The notes under the pieces were generated by a model. That model made no database searches, was not told where the DNA came from, and saw only the letters and a list, made by a program, of their open reading frames with translations. A program made the position numbers and the translations under genes. DNA of 64,000 nucleotides from Melastoma dodecandrum (lineage: Eukaryota; Streptophyta; Magnoliopsida; Myrtales; Melastomataceae). Position 1 is the stretch's first letter; every line of letters starts with the position of its first letter. Positions 46,408-57,720 of this stretch are shown piece by piece. Location: NCBI GenBank assembly GCA_029817715.1, contig JARUPY010000465.1, forward strand, positions 4,859,001-4,923,000. The letters run 5' to 3'.

Positions 46408-49400
46408 ATGGACAGTAAGGAGAAAGGTCATGCAATCGCTGATATCCTACAGCGACTTCACAAGCATGTTAGGATGTCTAGGAAAGTAGGATGCCAAATA
46501 AGCAGCATCAATCTCGAAGCTAGGTCTTGTAATAACGTTGACACCGATTTAGGCGGTGTCCAGAGTCGTGAGTCACTGATGATGCCATGTGACTCACTCG
46601 TGAGCGTCAATTTAGGCGAGGCATCAAGCCCTCGAATTGTTTTCATCAGTTCCTCAATGAATAAAGAACTTTTCAATTCTATCAAAGCTACTCTAGAAGA
46701 GTTTAAAGACTGTTTCGCTTGGGATTACACTGAGATGCCTGGCCTAGATCGCCGACTTGTGGAACACAAGTTGCCAATCAAAACGGGATTTAAACCAGTC
46801 CAACATGCGCCCAGGCGAATGACTCATGAAGTCACTCAAGCAGTATTCGAGGAAGTCAAGAAACTCTTTAAAGCTGGATATATAAGGACATCGAGGTACA
46901 CCGAATGGATATCCAGTATAGTTCCTGTCATTAAGAAGAACGGTAAGATTAGAGTTTGCATCGATTTCAGAGACTTGAATCGTGCCACTCCAAAGGATGA
47001 GTACCCCATGCCTATCGCAGACGACTTAATTGACAAGACTGCAGGGCACCAAATTATGTCCTTCATGGATGGTTTTTCAGGATATAACCAAATCTTCCTA
47101 GCTGAGGAGGATATCCATAAAACTGCGTTCAGGTGTCCCTTAGGCATTTTCGAATGGGTAGTCATGCCATTCGGACTAAAAAACGCTGGGGCAACCTACC
47201 AACAAGCCATGAACGCTATATTTGATGCCTCGATTAACACAACAGTCGAAGTATACATAGACGATATAGTGGTCAAGTCGCAGGATGAGAAGTCACATGT
47301 TAATGACCTTAGAAATGCTTTCATTCAAATGAGAAAGCATCAGCTCAAACTAAACCCTCTCAAATGTGCTTTCGGAGTCAGAGCAGGACATTTCCTAGGG
47401 TTCCTAGTCCATCAACGTGGAATAGAAGTCGACCAGAACAAAGTGAATGCCATTCAAAGATTGAACCCTCCGAGTAATAAGAAGCAGTTACAGGCTTTCT
47501 TAGGGAGAATCAATTATCTAAGACGATTTATTGGTAACGTTGCTGGACGGACAGAAGTTTTTTCGACTTTACTGAAGGCGAAGGGAAATTTTGTGTGGAG
47601 CAACCAACACCAAAAAGCATTTGAAGGCTTAAAGGAATATTTAATGAAGCCGCCTGTGCTTGCCCCTCCTCGGATAGGAAAACCCTATCTGCTTTACGTG
47701 GCAACGACTGAATCAGTCATCGGTGCCATGTTAGCCCAAGAGGCGGGGGACAAAACTGAGAGAGCAGTCTATTATTTGTCAAGACAACTGACTGCCACAG
47801 AAAAGCGCTATACAATTAAGGAAAAGTTGTGCCTATCAGTCTTCTATGCTGTTAAGAAGCTGAGACATTATATCGGATCCCAAGAGGTTCACGTCATTGC
47901 CAAGTCTCCAGTCATGAAATACTTTTTCGAAAGTCCCCTATTGACCGGAAGAATTAGTAAATGGAGCTTGGTCCTATCCGCATACGATCTGCGTTTCAAA
48001 CTTCAACAGTCGGTGAAAGGACAGGTCTTAGCCGACTTCTTAGTGAACCACGATCCATCTACATCAATCGATCAAGAGGAATCCCTTGAGAATGTCTGGC
48101 AAGCTTGGTTTGATGGATCTTCGGCGAAATCCGGCGTAGGCATAGGCCTCCACATACTTTCGCCACTAGGAAAGGACGTTCGCCTAGCATATCGTTTGTC
48201 GGCGACTCATACAAACAATGCGACTGAATATGAAGCGTTGATCACGCTCTTGAAGGAATTATTAGCCTTGGGAGCCAGGAGAGCTAGAGTAATGGGAGAC
48301 TCTCAACTGGTTATTAACCAGATGAATGGCGACTCTCTATGTCAAGAGAAACTCGCACCTTATCATCAAGCCGCTCGAAAGCTAGTCGAGCGGTTCGAAA
48401 CAATTACTTTCCTCTTTGTAGGCCGGGAGGAAAACACCATCGCTAACGACTTAGCCCAAAAAGCTTCGGGATATAAGGCTAGAGGAAGAAACAATTGTGT
48501 CCCCGAAATAGCTTCTCATATAGTCCCACAAAGCGACTTGTTCGCATTGGACATTTTGGTAAGCGATAAAGATTGGAGACAGACCATCATCGACTTCCTG
48601 ACGGACCCAGTTCAAAAGGCAAGCCGAAGAATTAAGACTCAGGCTTTGTCTTATACCCTCATAGATGGAGTACTCTACAGGAAAACCAAGGAAGGAGTAC
48701 TGCTAAGATGTGTCGACTTAGACGAGGCGACTCCCATAATGTTAGAAACTCATCAAGGTTTATGTGGATCCCATCAATCAGGCATTAAGATGTCTTGGGT
48801 CATTAAAAGACATGGATTTTACTGGCCATCAATGTTAAAAAATTGCATAGAAATGGCTAGAGGATGTCAAGAGTGCCAAAAGCATGGTCCTGCGACGAGA
48901 GCTCCAGCTTTCGACTTAATCTCGGTCATTAAGCCTTGGCCATTTAGGACTTGGGCCCTGGATATAATCGGGGAGATTCACCCACACTCGAGTAAAGGCG
49001 ACGCATACATTCTAGTCGCTACTGACTACTTTACCAAGTGGGTCGAGGCTCAAGTATATAAGAAAATTGACCACAAAGAGGTGATCAATTTTCTCAGATC
49101 TTCCATCATTTATAGATTCGGGATTCCCCAGAATATTGTAGTGGACAATGGCGCCGTTTTCAATAATGAGAAGGTGCGAGAATTCGCCGCCGAGTTCAGC
49201 TTTTCAATCACAAATTCGACACCTTATTACCCCCAGTCGAATGGACAAGCTGAAGCTACTAATAAGTTCATAAAGAATAACATTCAAAAAATGGTCGGTG
49301 CAAATCCAAGAGAATGGCACAAACTATTACAAGACACCTTGTGGGCTTTAAGAGTCACCAAGAGAGACAGCACAGGAGAAGCCCCTTTTTCGCTGGTATA

Positions 49401-49866
49401 TGGGCAAGATGCTGTCCTACCTATTGAGATCCGATACAAGTCGCTCAGGGTAGCCCATCCTGACTTGCAAGACGAAGCAATGTACCTCGCTTTAGAAGAA
49501 TTGGAAAAGAAGCGACTCGACGTAATAGACCGACTCGAGGTACATAAGCAAAGAATTGCTAGGCATTATAATAAAAAGGTTGTCCATAAGCGCTTCAAAG
49601 TGGGCGACTTAGTATGGAAGATGGTCCTACCTCTTAAATCGAAGGACCAAGTCATGGGTAAATGGTCTCCTAATTGGGAGGGTCCACATGAAGTGTGCGA
49701 GACATACTCGTCTAACTCATATCGACTTATGACCAGAGAAGGGGATAAACATCCATTGAAGGTCAATGGTAAATATCTTAAGTCCTACCGCGAGACCATT
49801 TGGGAAGCCCACCGTGGAATCCTAAAACGAAGGATTCCATTGATTTGGGAAGCGCTTAACTCCTAA
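46408..49866 (+). CDS. pol: Gypsy reverse transcriptase-RNase H-integrase
   Basis: 1,152 residues, uninterrupted. RT has FMDGFSGYNQ and the active site YIDDIVVKS. RNase H follows, then a second RNase H-like domain (AWFDGSSAKSGVGIG ... VMGDSQLVINQ) typical of Tat elements. Integrase has an HHCC zinc finger (H-x-H ... CQECQKHG) and DDE-type blocks (ALDIIGE, VVDNGAVF, YPQSNGQAEATNK). The frame differs by one from the protease frame and is open upstream of its first Met, so a frameshift or separate start links them. Confidence 0.95.
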   Translation: MDSKEKGHAIADILQRLHKHVRMSRKVGCQISSINLEARSCNNVDTDLGGVQSRESLMMPCDSLVSVNLGEASSPRIVFISSSMNKELFNSIKATLEEFKDCFAWDYTEMPGLDRRLVEHKLPIKTGFKPVQHAPRRMTHEVTQAVFEEVKKLFKAGYIRTSRYTEWISSIVPVIKKNGKIRVCIDFRDLNRATPKDEYPMPIADDLIDKTAGHQIMSFMDGFSGYNQIFLAEEDIHKTAFRCPLGIFEWVVMPFGLKNAGATYQQAMNAIFDASINTTVEVYIDDIVVKSQDEKSHVNDLRNAFIQMRKHQLKLNPLKCAFGVRAGHFLGFLVHQRGIEVDQNKVNAIQRLNPPSNKKQLQAFLGRINYLRRFIGNVAGRTEVFSTLLKAKGNFVWSNQHQKAFEGLKEYLMKPPVLAPPRIGKPYLLYVATTESVIGAMLAQEAGDKTERAVYYLSRQLTATEKRYTIKEKLCLSVFYAVKKLRHYIGSQEVHVIAKSPVMKYFFESPLLTGRISKWSLVLSAYDLRFKLQQSVKGQVLADFLVNHDPSTSIDQEESLENVWQAWFDGSSAKSGVGIGLHILSPLGKDVRLAYRLSATHTNNATEYEALITLLKELLALGARRARVMGDSQLVINQMNGDSLCQEKLAPYHQAARKLVERFETITFLFVGREENTIANDLAQKASGYKARGRNNCVPEIASHIVPQSDLFALDILVSDKDWRQTIIDFLTDPVQKASRRIKTQALSYTLIDGVLYRKTKEGVLLRCVDLDEATPIMLETHQGLCGSHQSGIKMSWVIKRHGFYWPSMLKNCIEMARGCQECQKHGPATRAPAFDLISVIKPWPFRTWALDIIGEIHPHSSKGDAYILVATDYFTKWVEAQVYKKIDHKEVINFLRSSIIYRFGIPQNIVVDNGAVFNNEKVREFAAEFSFSITNSTPYYPQSNGQAEATNKFIKNNIQKMVGANPREWHKLLQDTLWALRVTKRDSTGEAPFSLVYGQDAVLPIEIRYKSLRVAHPDLQDEAMYLALEELEKKRLDVIDRLEVHKQRIARHYNKKVVHKRFKVGDLVWKMVLPLKSKDQVMGKWSPNWEGPHEVCETYSSNSYRLMTREGDKHPLKVNGKYLKSYRETIWEAHRGILKRRIPLIWEALNS

Positions 49867-50002
49867 GGGGTCGCGCTAAACTTCGCCCAAGTGATATTCT
49901 CCACAAGAATAATTATGCGCAGAGATTAGCTTGAGAAACGACATGCTCAATCGATTAAAGTGAAAACAATGTGATTATATTGTCGTTCTAATTACAAATC
50001 AT
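49867..50002. other. Spacer between gypsy pol and antisense gene end
   Basis: 136 bp between two facing stop codons. No feature was seen. Confidence 0.5.
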
Positions 50003-53000
50003 CTAATCAAAACCGCCAGCCATCCTGAAATCGAAGATAAGGGACTCGCGAGCTCGGCGCTTCGCGTTCACCCTATTCCGCTGGGCATAGAGGTCAACGA
50101 CCTTTTCTTTTTCTTCTCTAGCCCTGGTCTCCAGCTCCTCGATTTCCTGAGTGTTGATCGACGCGAGCTGCCGAGTTAGGTCATTCTTGAGGTTAGTATA
50201 AAACTCTATCTGCCTCTCTGCCTCGGTCGGCTTCTCTTGCACGTCGACCAAACGCTGGCGGGTGTCCTGTGCAGCTTTAGAGGCCTGTTTTCGGCTTGAT
50301 TCATCAACTGAATCTTCGAGTCAGTCGATTCCAAGATAAGCAAGTCGGCGTCATAATCCCTCCAACGGGTCCAGTACGTCGACTTAAAATTCTTGCAGGC
50401 CCCCAACAGTTCATCCGTGACCCAAGGAGAAGCCTCGATCCTTTTAACCAGCTTCTGCATCCTCTTAAATGAGTCGATCTCTAACGGATCGATATGCAGA
50501 AGCTGGCACAACTCTTCAACATCTTCGTGAAGCTTCATCCATGAGTCGCTAGTCGAGGTCGCTGCAGCAGGATCCTGCAGAAAAAGAAATGAAATGTTGC
50601 TAAGACACAGTATCCTGAAAAGTCGACACTTTCATGCAATCGAATACTTACCTCCGAAGGTAGTAAATCCTCAGAGCTTTCGCCCGAAGAAGTGGGAGGA
50701 GTAGGAGCCTTCGTGCGACCAGCAGTCGTCTTCACTCTCTTCGGACGAGCCTGTCAAGTGTCGCGGTTAGAATCGCGATAACAACGCCATGCTTTGTGTG
50801 AAAGAAGAACACATACCATTGGTGGTGCAGGAGTGTGGATTGAAGAAGAAGGAACGTCTTGTTCTTCCTCCTCTCGCATCGACTGAGGTGGTGCCTCCTC
50901 TCGCGTCGACCAAGTTAAAGGATCGAGTAAAACCATAGCGGTTCCTTCTTCTGGTAACAAGACTTCAGGAGCCTGCTCTTCCTAGAATAGAGTATAATAA
51001 AACCAAAGTTCATATACGAACTAGAGTAATATATCTTAGCAGGGAGTCGGGCTCACCTCAGCGATTGAAGTCGTTGGACCTGTCTCGAACACAGAGGGAG
51101 TAGGTTGGCCACCATCTCCGGTTGAAGCTTCGCCCTAGGCAATATAGTGCGAGTTAGATACAGGAGCTCAAGATGAATTAGAATCAGTAGAGTCATACCT
51201 CTGTAGTCGCTCCTCGAGCGATATCGACCGTCGCTAAGGTCGCAGGCACCGCAGCAGATGATGAACTCACTACTGGCGATCGGAGTAGGGCCACCGCTGC
51301 TGGCGACCTGGAAGAAAAAGTCGCCGCTACGGTAGTCGGCGACTTGGGAAGAGGAGCCGTCACTGGTACTTTCACCAACTTCCTCCTCTTTGATAGAGGC
51401 ATCTCATCGGGGTCTTCCTCCTCTTCCTCTTCGATTTCCTTGCGTTTCGAGGCGACGTTGGCCTTAGAAGAGTCGCCTCTAGTCGTTCGCTTGGGGCCTG
51501 CGACTTTGGCCTTCCCCTTGTCGATCGGCTTGGGCTTGGAGGGACCAGGGGCAAGGGGGGCTTTGAGCTTCGCTTTGCTGGGGCCCCGAGGAAGTAATGA
51601 TCCTAAAAGGAAAAGAAGAAGAGAAAATTTAGGTCTAATATTAAGAACTCCATGCTGTTTAGACAAAGCTAAGTCCTTACCTCTCGCTTTGAGTTGAGCA
51701 TCATCAAGATAGAAATCAGGTTCGTCGGAGACCTCGAGGAAGTGCATCAAGGATCGCAGCTCCTCATACATGGATGACCACAGCACAGTGAAGAACTGTG
51801 TGGCGAAGCAAGAGAAGGAACTGGATGGGAACTCCATCCTGAGGAGTTGCGCCTTTCTGCTAAGCAACTCCAGAACCTTGTCGTCACCCGACCTGCACGG
51901 GATCTTCGTCGCCCTTCCACGTAAGCCACCAGTGGCATCAACAAAAGGGACCGCCGCACTCTGGATGAACCCGAACTGTCTTGCGCACAGCTGAGGGTTA
52001 TAGACTTCAAAGGACAGGTAGTTGTCGAAGACTACAGGCAAATCCCTGCTGGTGAGAGCCCCGTTCCAAAAGCCTGGAGCGATCTGGGGGTCGACCTTTT
52101 GGGCAATTGTTTTGTGACCTGGGAGAGGCGCCCAGTCGCGTCGATCTGCTCTCGCGAAATCAGCTATATGCTTCATATGGCCAGTAACTGAAGTCGGGAG
52201 CCACTGGTCTCTGCGCTGGCAGCATCGATTCAAGATGCTCTCCCCATAGTACAAAGCCTCAGGGGGCGTCGTGGGGACCTTGAATCCAGTCAACCCTGGC
52301 ATCCACATGGCTGACCATAGATGGACCAACCAAAGCATGCCTCCGGCTGGATGCTTTGGGAATGGCTTAATTTGAGAAGTCGCCCTCTCCAGATCATGGT
52401 AAAGCAGACCAAGGATGAAGGGACCCCAGGCGACTTCTTCAGTAGTCTCCCTAAAAAAGTTTGCCACTGCGTAAGACGTATGGCCAACCTTCTTCCCAGG
52501 GAAACAATAGACAAATTTGCTCAGCCAGGTGCTGAGAAATTCGATCTCTTCCTGGGCGCCGAACCCTGCGGTCGTACGCTTCTCCCCCTTCTTCTTGCCC
52601 ACTGAGGCCATCTGCAAGTGTCTGTTTACCACTTCCATATATTGAAGGGCTCCCTTTGGACTAATGTCTCCTGCCTGGGCATATTGACGCACTGGGCAGC
52701 CATTAATCTTCTCCGGGTCAAAAACTTCAAATCTGCCAAAGTGATGGACATAGGGCCTTCTGGGAAATAGAAGCAGTTCACTGTGGAGTTCCAGAAAGGC
52801 AGAATCCGCACAAACCCTAGGATCACAGCTCTTACTAGCTATTGACATCCTAAAAAATCTGAGAATCTTCTGGTCCCTGAATCGATTTTCAAAATGATCC
52901 TCCCACATCTCTAACCACTCTATCATCTCGGCCTTAGTAGCGGAAGGGAAGCACAAAAAGGTCCCCTGCTTTTCCCAGTTGAGGGGATTAATAAAGTTGG

Positions 53001-53181
53001 GATGACAAACCGGGATAGCCTTCTCTGTGATGAGGTAGTTGAGTGGCACCACTTCTGGAAACAGATGCTCCGGCAAGATGGGTCCAAGAGCGACGCCCGA
53101 TCCTTGGTCTTCCGCGACCGGAACAGGTCCGGCCGGCCCCGCACGAGCATTGTGGAGTTCGAAGGCTTTGAAAGTTGCCAT
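50003..53181 (-). CDS. Antisense spliced gene in gypsy element (plant-mobile-domain-like)
   Basis: Lies between pol and the 3' LTR on the opposite strand. Six exons with proper GT-AG borders: 53181-51681, 51602-51199, 51134-51057, 50981-50817, 50750-50652 and 50574-50003. The first (500 codons) starts MATFKAFELHNARAG and resembles the plant mobile domain found in transposons and host proteins (FLSTWLSKFVYCFPG, GPFILGLLYHDLERA). The middle is Pro/Ser/acidic with basic KRRK stretches. The end is a charged coiled coil (about 50,250-50,010). All exon joins keep frame. One frameshift lies in the last exon near 50,310. The domain call is tentative. Tat elements are known to carry extra antisense reading frames. 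Confidence 0.75.
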
Positions 53182-53324
53182 CTTTTTTAAGATCGGAGAG
53201 ATTTTGGTGAAGGAGACGGAAAGGACGGAGGGTTTCAAGAACGAGGGTTTTCTGGGTTTCTTGAGGAGGAAGGTGAAGGAGTGTCGAGCAAGTAAGGAGA
53301 TGGGCGGGAAAAAGACACTCACTC

Positions 53325-53340
53325 TCCCTTATATAGGGTG
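53325..53340 (-). promoter_or_regulatory. TATA box of antisense gene
   Basis: On the minus strand CCCTATATAAGGG lies about 150 bp upstream of the ATG at 53181. This supports that ATG over an upstream one at 53322, which would fall before the transcription start. Confidence 0.55.
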
Positions 53341-53375
53341 TGATTTTTTGCTAAGTCAGCATAGCTAACCCAGCA

Positions 53376-53390
53376 TAAAAGGGGGGCTTA
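53376..53390 (+). other. Gypsy polypurine tract
   Basis: AAAAGGGGGG close to the 3' LTR, the usual plus-strand primer site. Confidence 0.85.
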
Positions 53391-54504
53391 TGTTGACATA
53401 GTAAATAATTTTGGGCTTGGGCTTAAAGCCCAGGAATCATCACACTGCCTAAGGACGAAGTCGCCCAGGCCGACTCATGACAACGTCGACTGGGCTAACT
53501 CAGAACGATGTCGCCCAGGTCGACTCATAATGAAGTCGACTGGGTTAACTCATGACGAAGTCATCTAGGTCGATTCATGACGAGGTCAGTTAGGATAACT
53601 CATGATGAAGTCGACCCACAATGGGGTTACTAAAGACGATTTATAGAGTCGACTAGGTCAACTCACCACTAAGATATGACTACCAATATGACCCAATAGT
53701 AGCTAGGTCTACTTATAGGGTCAAGTCAACATTATCTCGAACAAAGGCAAGCAGCCAAAGCCCGTGCAAACAAAGCAAGTCGACGAGATGGGAATAAATT
53801 TATTCCTAAAAAGTCACGATTATTAAGAATCGTAACCGATTCTAATTTTCAGGAACGTGATCCCGTATCTCATGGGGAGTTGTTGGGACACTCCCACGAT
53901 ACTAGGAATCACGATCCATGACACGATCTGTAACAAGATCCACTCGTTACGTGTTAGACACGTACGAGCTCTCTATAAATAGCAAAGGAATTTCCAAAGA
54001 CAAAACACGAATACACACAGCCAAAACTCTGAAGTTTGTTCGTCAACCTTAGGAATTAGATGCCCTGACCCGGTTTTTAGGTCAACTACCCTTCCACCGA
54101 CAGAGTGAGCTCGTAGGGCCTTTGTCGTCAATCTTCCGCCAGCGACACCACCGACGGAGTGAGCTCGTAGGGCCTTTGTCGTCAATCTTCCGCCAGCGAC
54201 TCCACCGACGAAGCGAGCTTTCAAGGCCTTCGTCACGACCTTCCGCCAGCAACCACCGCAGACGGAGCGAGCTTCCAAGGCCTTCGTCACGCGTTCTCCG
54301 CCGCTACAAGATCCCACATCGTCACTACCGTCCCACTTTTTACCTTTTAATGGCTGTAAGCCCTTTTCTTTTAATTTTCTAAAGATTGTAAGACTTGCAT
54401 TTGATTTCAATAAAATTGTGCATCTTCTTACTGGCGACCACAAACTCAATTCCTGTGAGTCCTTTGCCAAATATTTCCGATGTGATCCGTTCTATAGGCG
54501 AACA
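53391..54504 (+). repeat. Gypsy 3' LTR
   Basis: 1,114 bp, nearly identical to the 5' LTR apart from a 6-bp insertion (near 54,057) and a few substitutions. Followed by target duplication GCTTC (54505-54509). Confidence 0.96.
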
Positions 54505-57500
54505 GCTTCGTCAATGAAGGAGCGTAAGTATTGTTTTTTGTTTCATTTCCAAGTGTCACTCTTTTTTTTCCGTTTAAGTCTAGTAGATCATATTCTTTAC
54601 GTTGTAAGTCATGTTAATATCGCAATCGACCGCAGACAACTTGAAATCGAATGGAACCGATATCAAACAATAAATGTTCCGGTTTGATTTTTATAACGAT
54701 GCGTACGATAATTAAAAATGAAGAATAAAACACGTTCCAAATTTTTAGACAACGATCCACTCGTCCAGTTAAAACGATGATTTTTTCTTAAACCACTTGG
54801 CAGAGTTAAAACAAAAGCTTCCGAATTATTACGAAGTTATATTATTTTCTAATTAATTCATTAATTTTAAAACCATGGGGTTATATTGAACCATGGTGTA
54901 TAAGTTCCAAGTGGGTTCCACATTCTACCAACCTCAACCTGGGCTTGGTCCTAAGTTCTTAGACAAGAACCGCCTCAACTATTAACCACCCATCCCAAAC
55001 TTCTCCTTTGAAGAGTGCACTTAGTTCACTCGTCAATCAGACCAATAAGATCTTTATCCGACACCTGATTTGATATAATTCTTTTCTCCAACAGCATGAT
55101 TGTATTAAATAGTTACATGCAAAATTATGTTAAAAGATTACATATTTATTTATCTCCAGATAAGCAGCGTGAAACTCGCCGGGGGGGTCATCCATTGGCA
55201 ACGTGTATGTCACCAGGTTTTAGTTGGGTCAATGATCAGGTGTCGACTCCAAAATAATTTCTTATAAACTAAATCCATTTGAATTGCAAACTCCTCTTAA
55301 CAAAATTCAGTATCCAGACTTCAAACCATTCCACACAACTCTCAAAGCTCTTGGTAGGTCTCAACGGAATGGGAAGAGTACTTGGCCATGGCCTCCACGA
55401 CATACCTCGCTTATCATCTTCTCGTCCTTTTTCTCGAGTGCTCTTGCCCTCCTCTCCAGCTCCTTATCCTCTCCCACTGCCTTCGCACGAAGCCTCGTGT
55501 TGCCCCCATCGTAAATCCTGCCAATGGTGCCTACCAGCTCTGTTACTGTCTCGATTATGGGAGATGCGTCGAGCGCCCATTGATGGTAGACGCTGAATCT
55601 GTGTTGGTGTTGACGGGACTTCATGTGGCTGAGCAACCTCAGGACCACAAAGACCCGAATTCGAAGACTTCTCAAACAGAGACTCCAACTCTTTCGCGAC
55701 CTCGCCTAGACCTGCAGACTTCCAGGTCTCTGCTTCGATTGGAACAGATCCGTCACATCCAGGGGACAGAATTTTGACTCTGGTTTCCCTGTTTCTGGTT
55801 CCCACACAGCGATTTTCGTAGTGGCAGCGGTAGTTGGAATCCTCGTGCTTGACAGTGGCCGCCTCTGCATTCAAATTGGAGGCTTTCAGTCTCTGGCCGC
55901 TGCTTTCGAATGCCAGCTCGTGGCAGCCATATGTCAAGAAGAAGTTTAAGATGTCCCATGACGAGTTGGTTGGGGGAGGTTTGGAGGCGGAGTTGGAAAG
56001 AGGCCAGGTTCGACCCTGAACCAGCCGTTATTCCTTGATTCGAGCACGTGTCGTAAATCAGTTGAACGTATGCTGAATATCGTGGAGGTTGGCTTCTTGT
56101 GTAACCAGCAAGGTCGGAGTTGAAGTGAACACGGGGGCTGGAGTTAGAACCCGATGAGCGACCAAGTGGCCTTGACGACACGGGGTGCATAGGCTGCTTC
56201 GGAACTTCTTCGTGGTCCGGTCCACGGCACCCAAGTGCAGCATGGGTGGAAAAAAAAACCGTTTAAGCGAGCCACGTGTTCGATCAATAAGTGATCGCGG
56301 GCAAGCCGGATCCGAACACGTCGGAAATCTCTAGCATTACGGGTCAATTGGTGTCCGAAGGATTCGTGAATGTGTAGTCGCCGTATGAAATGAAAGTAAA
56401 GAGGAGGAGAAGACAGCGGACGACCACCCCTAAGCGGAAGCACTTACGGATGCCAACGACGATACATTCGAGAATGAGCAAGAACGCAAGAGCACAAAAA
56501 GGAGCTTGAATGCTGGAAAGATAAATTGACAATATATGTCCGTCTGTAGAGAGGTGTTGACGTGTGTGTACAATGTCAGATTTAATCCACATAAAACTGG
56601 GAACACACATGTCGAATTACCGAGATCAAAGTCTAGATGCGGAAGAGTACTTGATGAATCCATTGGAAACCTGGAGAGCCTTTTCGATGAACGCCTAGGT
56701 TTTGGTCTTCCAGACCTTTACTATTTAGTTGTCTTATATATCGCATGGCCTGGGGACCATAATCCCTCGTTGACAATTAAGTCCCTGAGCTTAATAATCT
56801 CTTCAATTCCACCCATCATAGAATAAGATATTATTACGGTATCTGCTCAATATACCCCTATACTTAACGAGACGTCAATTGGACCCTCATTTAATCGGGC
56901 CCAATATCCTGATAGCTCGTGTATGACTGAACATAAAGGTCGAGCCACCCAATGAAATTATTATTTCTAACAATGCCTAAGAACAATTATTTATACTAAG
57001 CTAGACCTACGTATATACAGTAATGTAATATTCCATATATAATACGCTTCCCCTGTCTCCATGGAATATCTCATTTCCATAGTAAACTTGGCAAGAATCT
57101 CCTTCTGGATCCCGAGATCTTCTAGAGCCATCCTTAACAGCTGACTGATCGACCGTGTCGCCCATTGGCCTTTGCCGTAGAGTTTTCTCGCTCGTCGACT
57201 CTGACTGTCGCTTGTCGCTTCGCCGACATGTTGTCGCCCGTCGCCTGGTAATTCCGTCTCTTGGTGATCCCTTCGCCCAGCAAGCCTTCGCCTGGTGCGT
57301 ATCCGTGGTCATCTTCTTCCTAGATTTTCTTTCCTTGGACCTGTGTTCGGGACCGTCGATCCACAAATTGGGCTGAGATATGTGGCCCAAAATTTCTGTT
57401 GTTAACCACCGCCAAAGGCTTGGAGGGAACGGAGGTACGTGACGTGGGCATCCTCACTCAAGGGAGTGAGTGGGAGTAGCAAAGTCGGAGGGCATCATCG

Positions 57501-57720
57501 AAGGAGCGGCGGAGATCACGACAGAGGTTTCCGGGGCGGCTGCAAGATTCTCTTCCTTTTGGGCCTCTCGCCTGCTTATATTGGGCCCAAATTCTATCAG
57601 GGGCTCATCGTAAAAGCCCACGTGATGATCCAGTTGAGAAGGCCTCACGACATCGCCCCTTTCAGGTAAGCTGAAAGTTCAGCACCAAGAAGAGTCTGGA
57701 TCGCCCCGTCTCCGGCGACT
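54505..57720. other. Right flank of gypsy element, no firm gene
   Basis: AT-rich at first. 55.3-56.7 kb has several overlapping frames on the minus strand (listed separately). 57.0-57.7 kb leads into the EIPR1 promoter. No recognised gene was seen. Confidence 0.4.
55361..55937 (-). other. Unidentified possible coding relic
   Basis: Two overlapping minus-strand frames look more protein-like than chance. One has KSAGLGEVAKELESLFEKS; the other has a charged helix (DKELERRARALEKKDEKM) before a stop at 55361. They are in different frames, so a single gene would need a frameshift or an unseen intron. I do not recognise the family. Confidence 0.3.

Larger units (their letters stand above)
41315..54504 (+). 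mobile_element. Complete Ty3/gypsy LTR retrotransposon, Tat type
   Basis: 13.2 kb: 5' LTR, primer-binding site, gag, protease, RT-RNase H-integrase, a long 3' region with an antisense gene, a polypurine tract and the 3' LTR. It is bounded by a 5-bp target duplication (GCTTC). Pol order (integrase last), a second RNase H domain between RT-RNase H and integrase, and the long region between pol and 3' LTR fit the Tat/Retand group. LTR identity is about 99.4%, so insertion was recent. Gag and pol domains are open. Confidence 0.95.

Noticed and set aside
53182..53322. Upstream Met at 53322 for the antisense gene
   Set aside because: The TATA box at about 53,330 would place transcription start downstream of it, and the Met at 53181 starts the conserved-looking part.
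57007..57390. 127-residue basic minus-strand frame
   Set aside because: No recognisable motif and an irregular composition; it lies in the probable EIPR1 upstream region.
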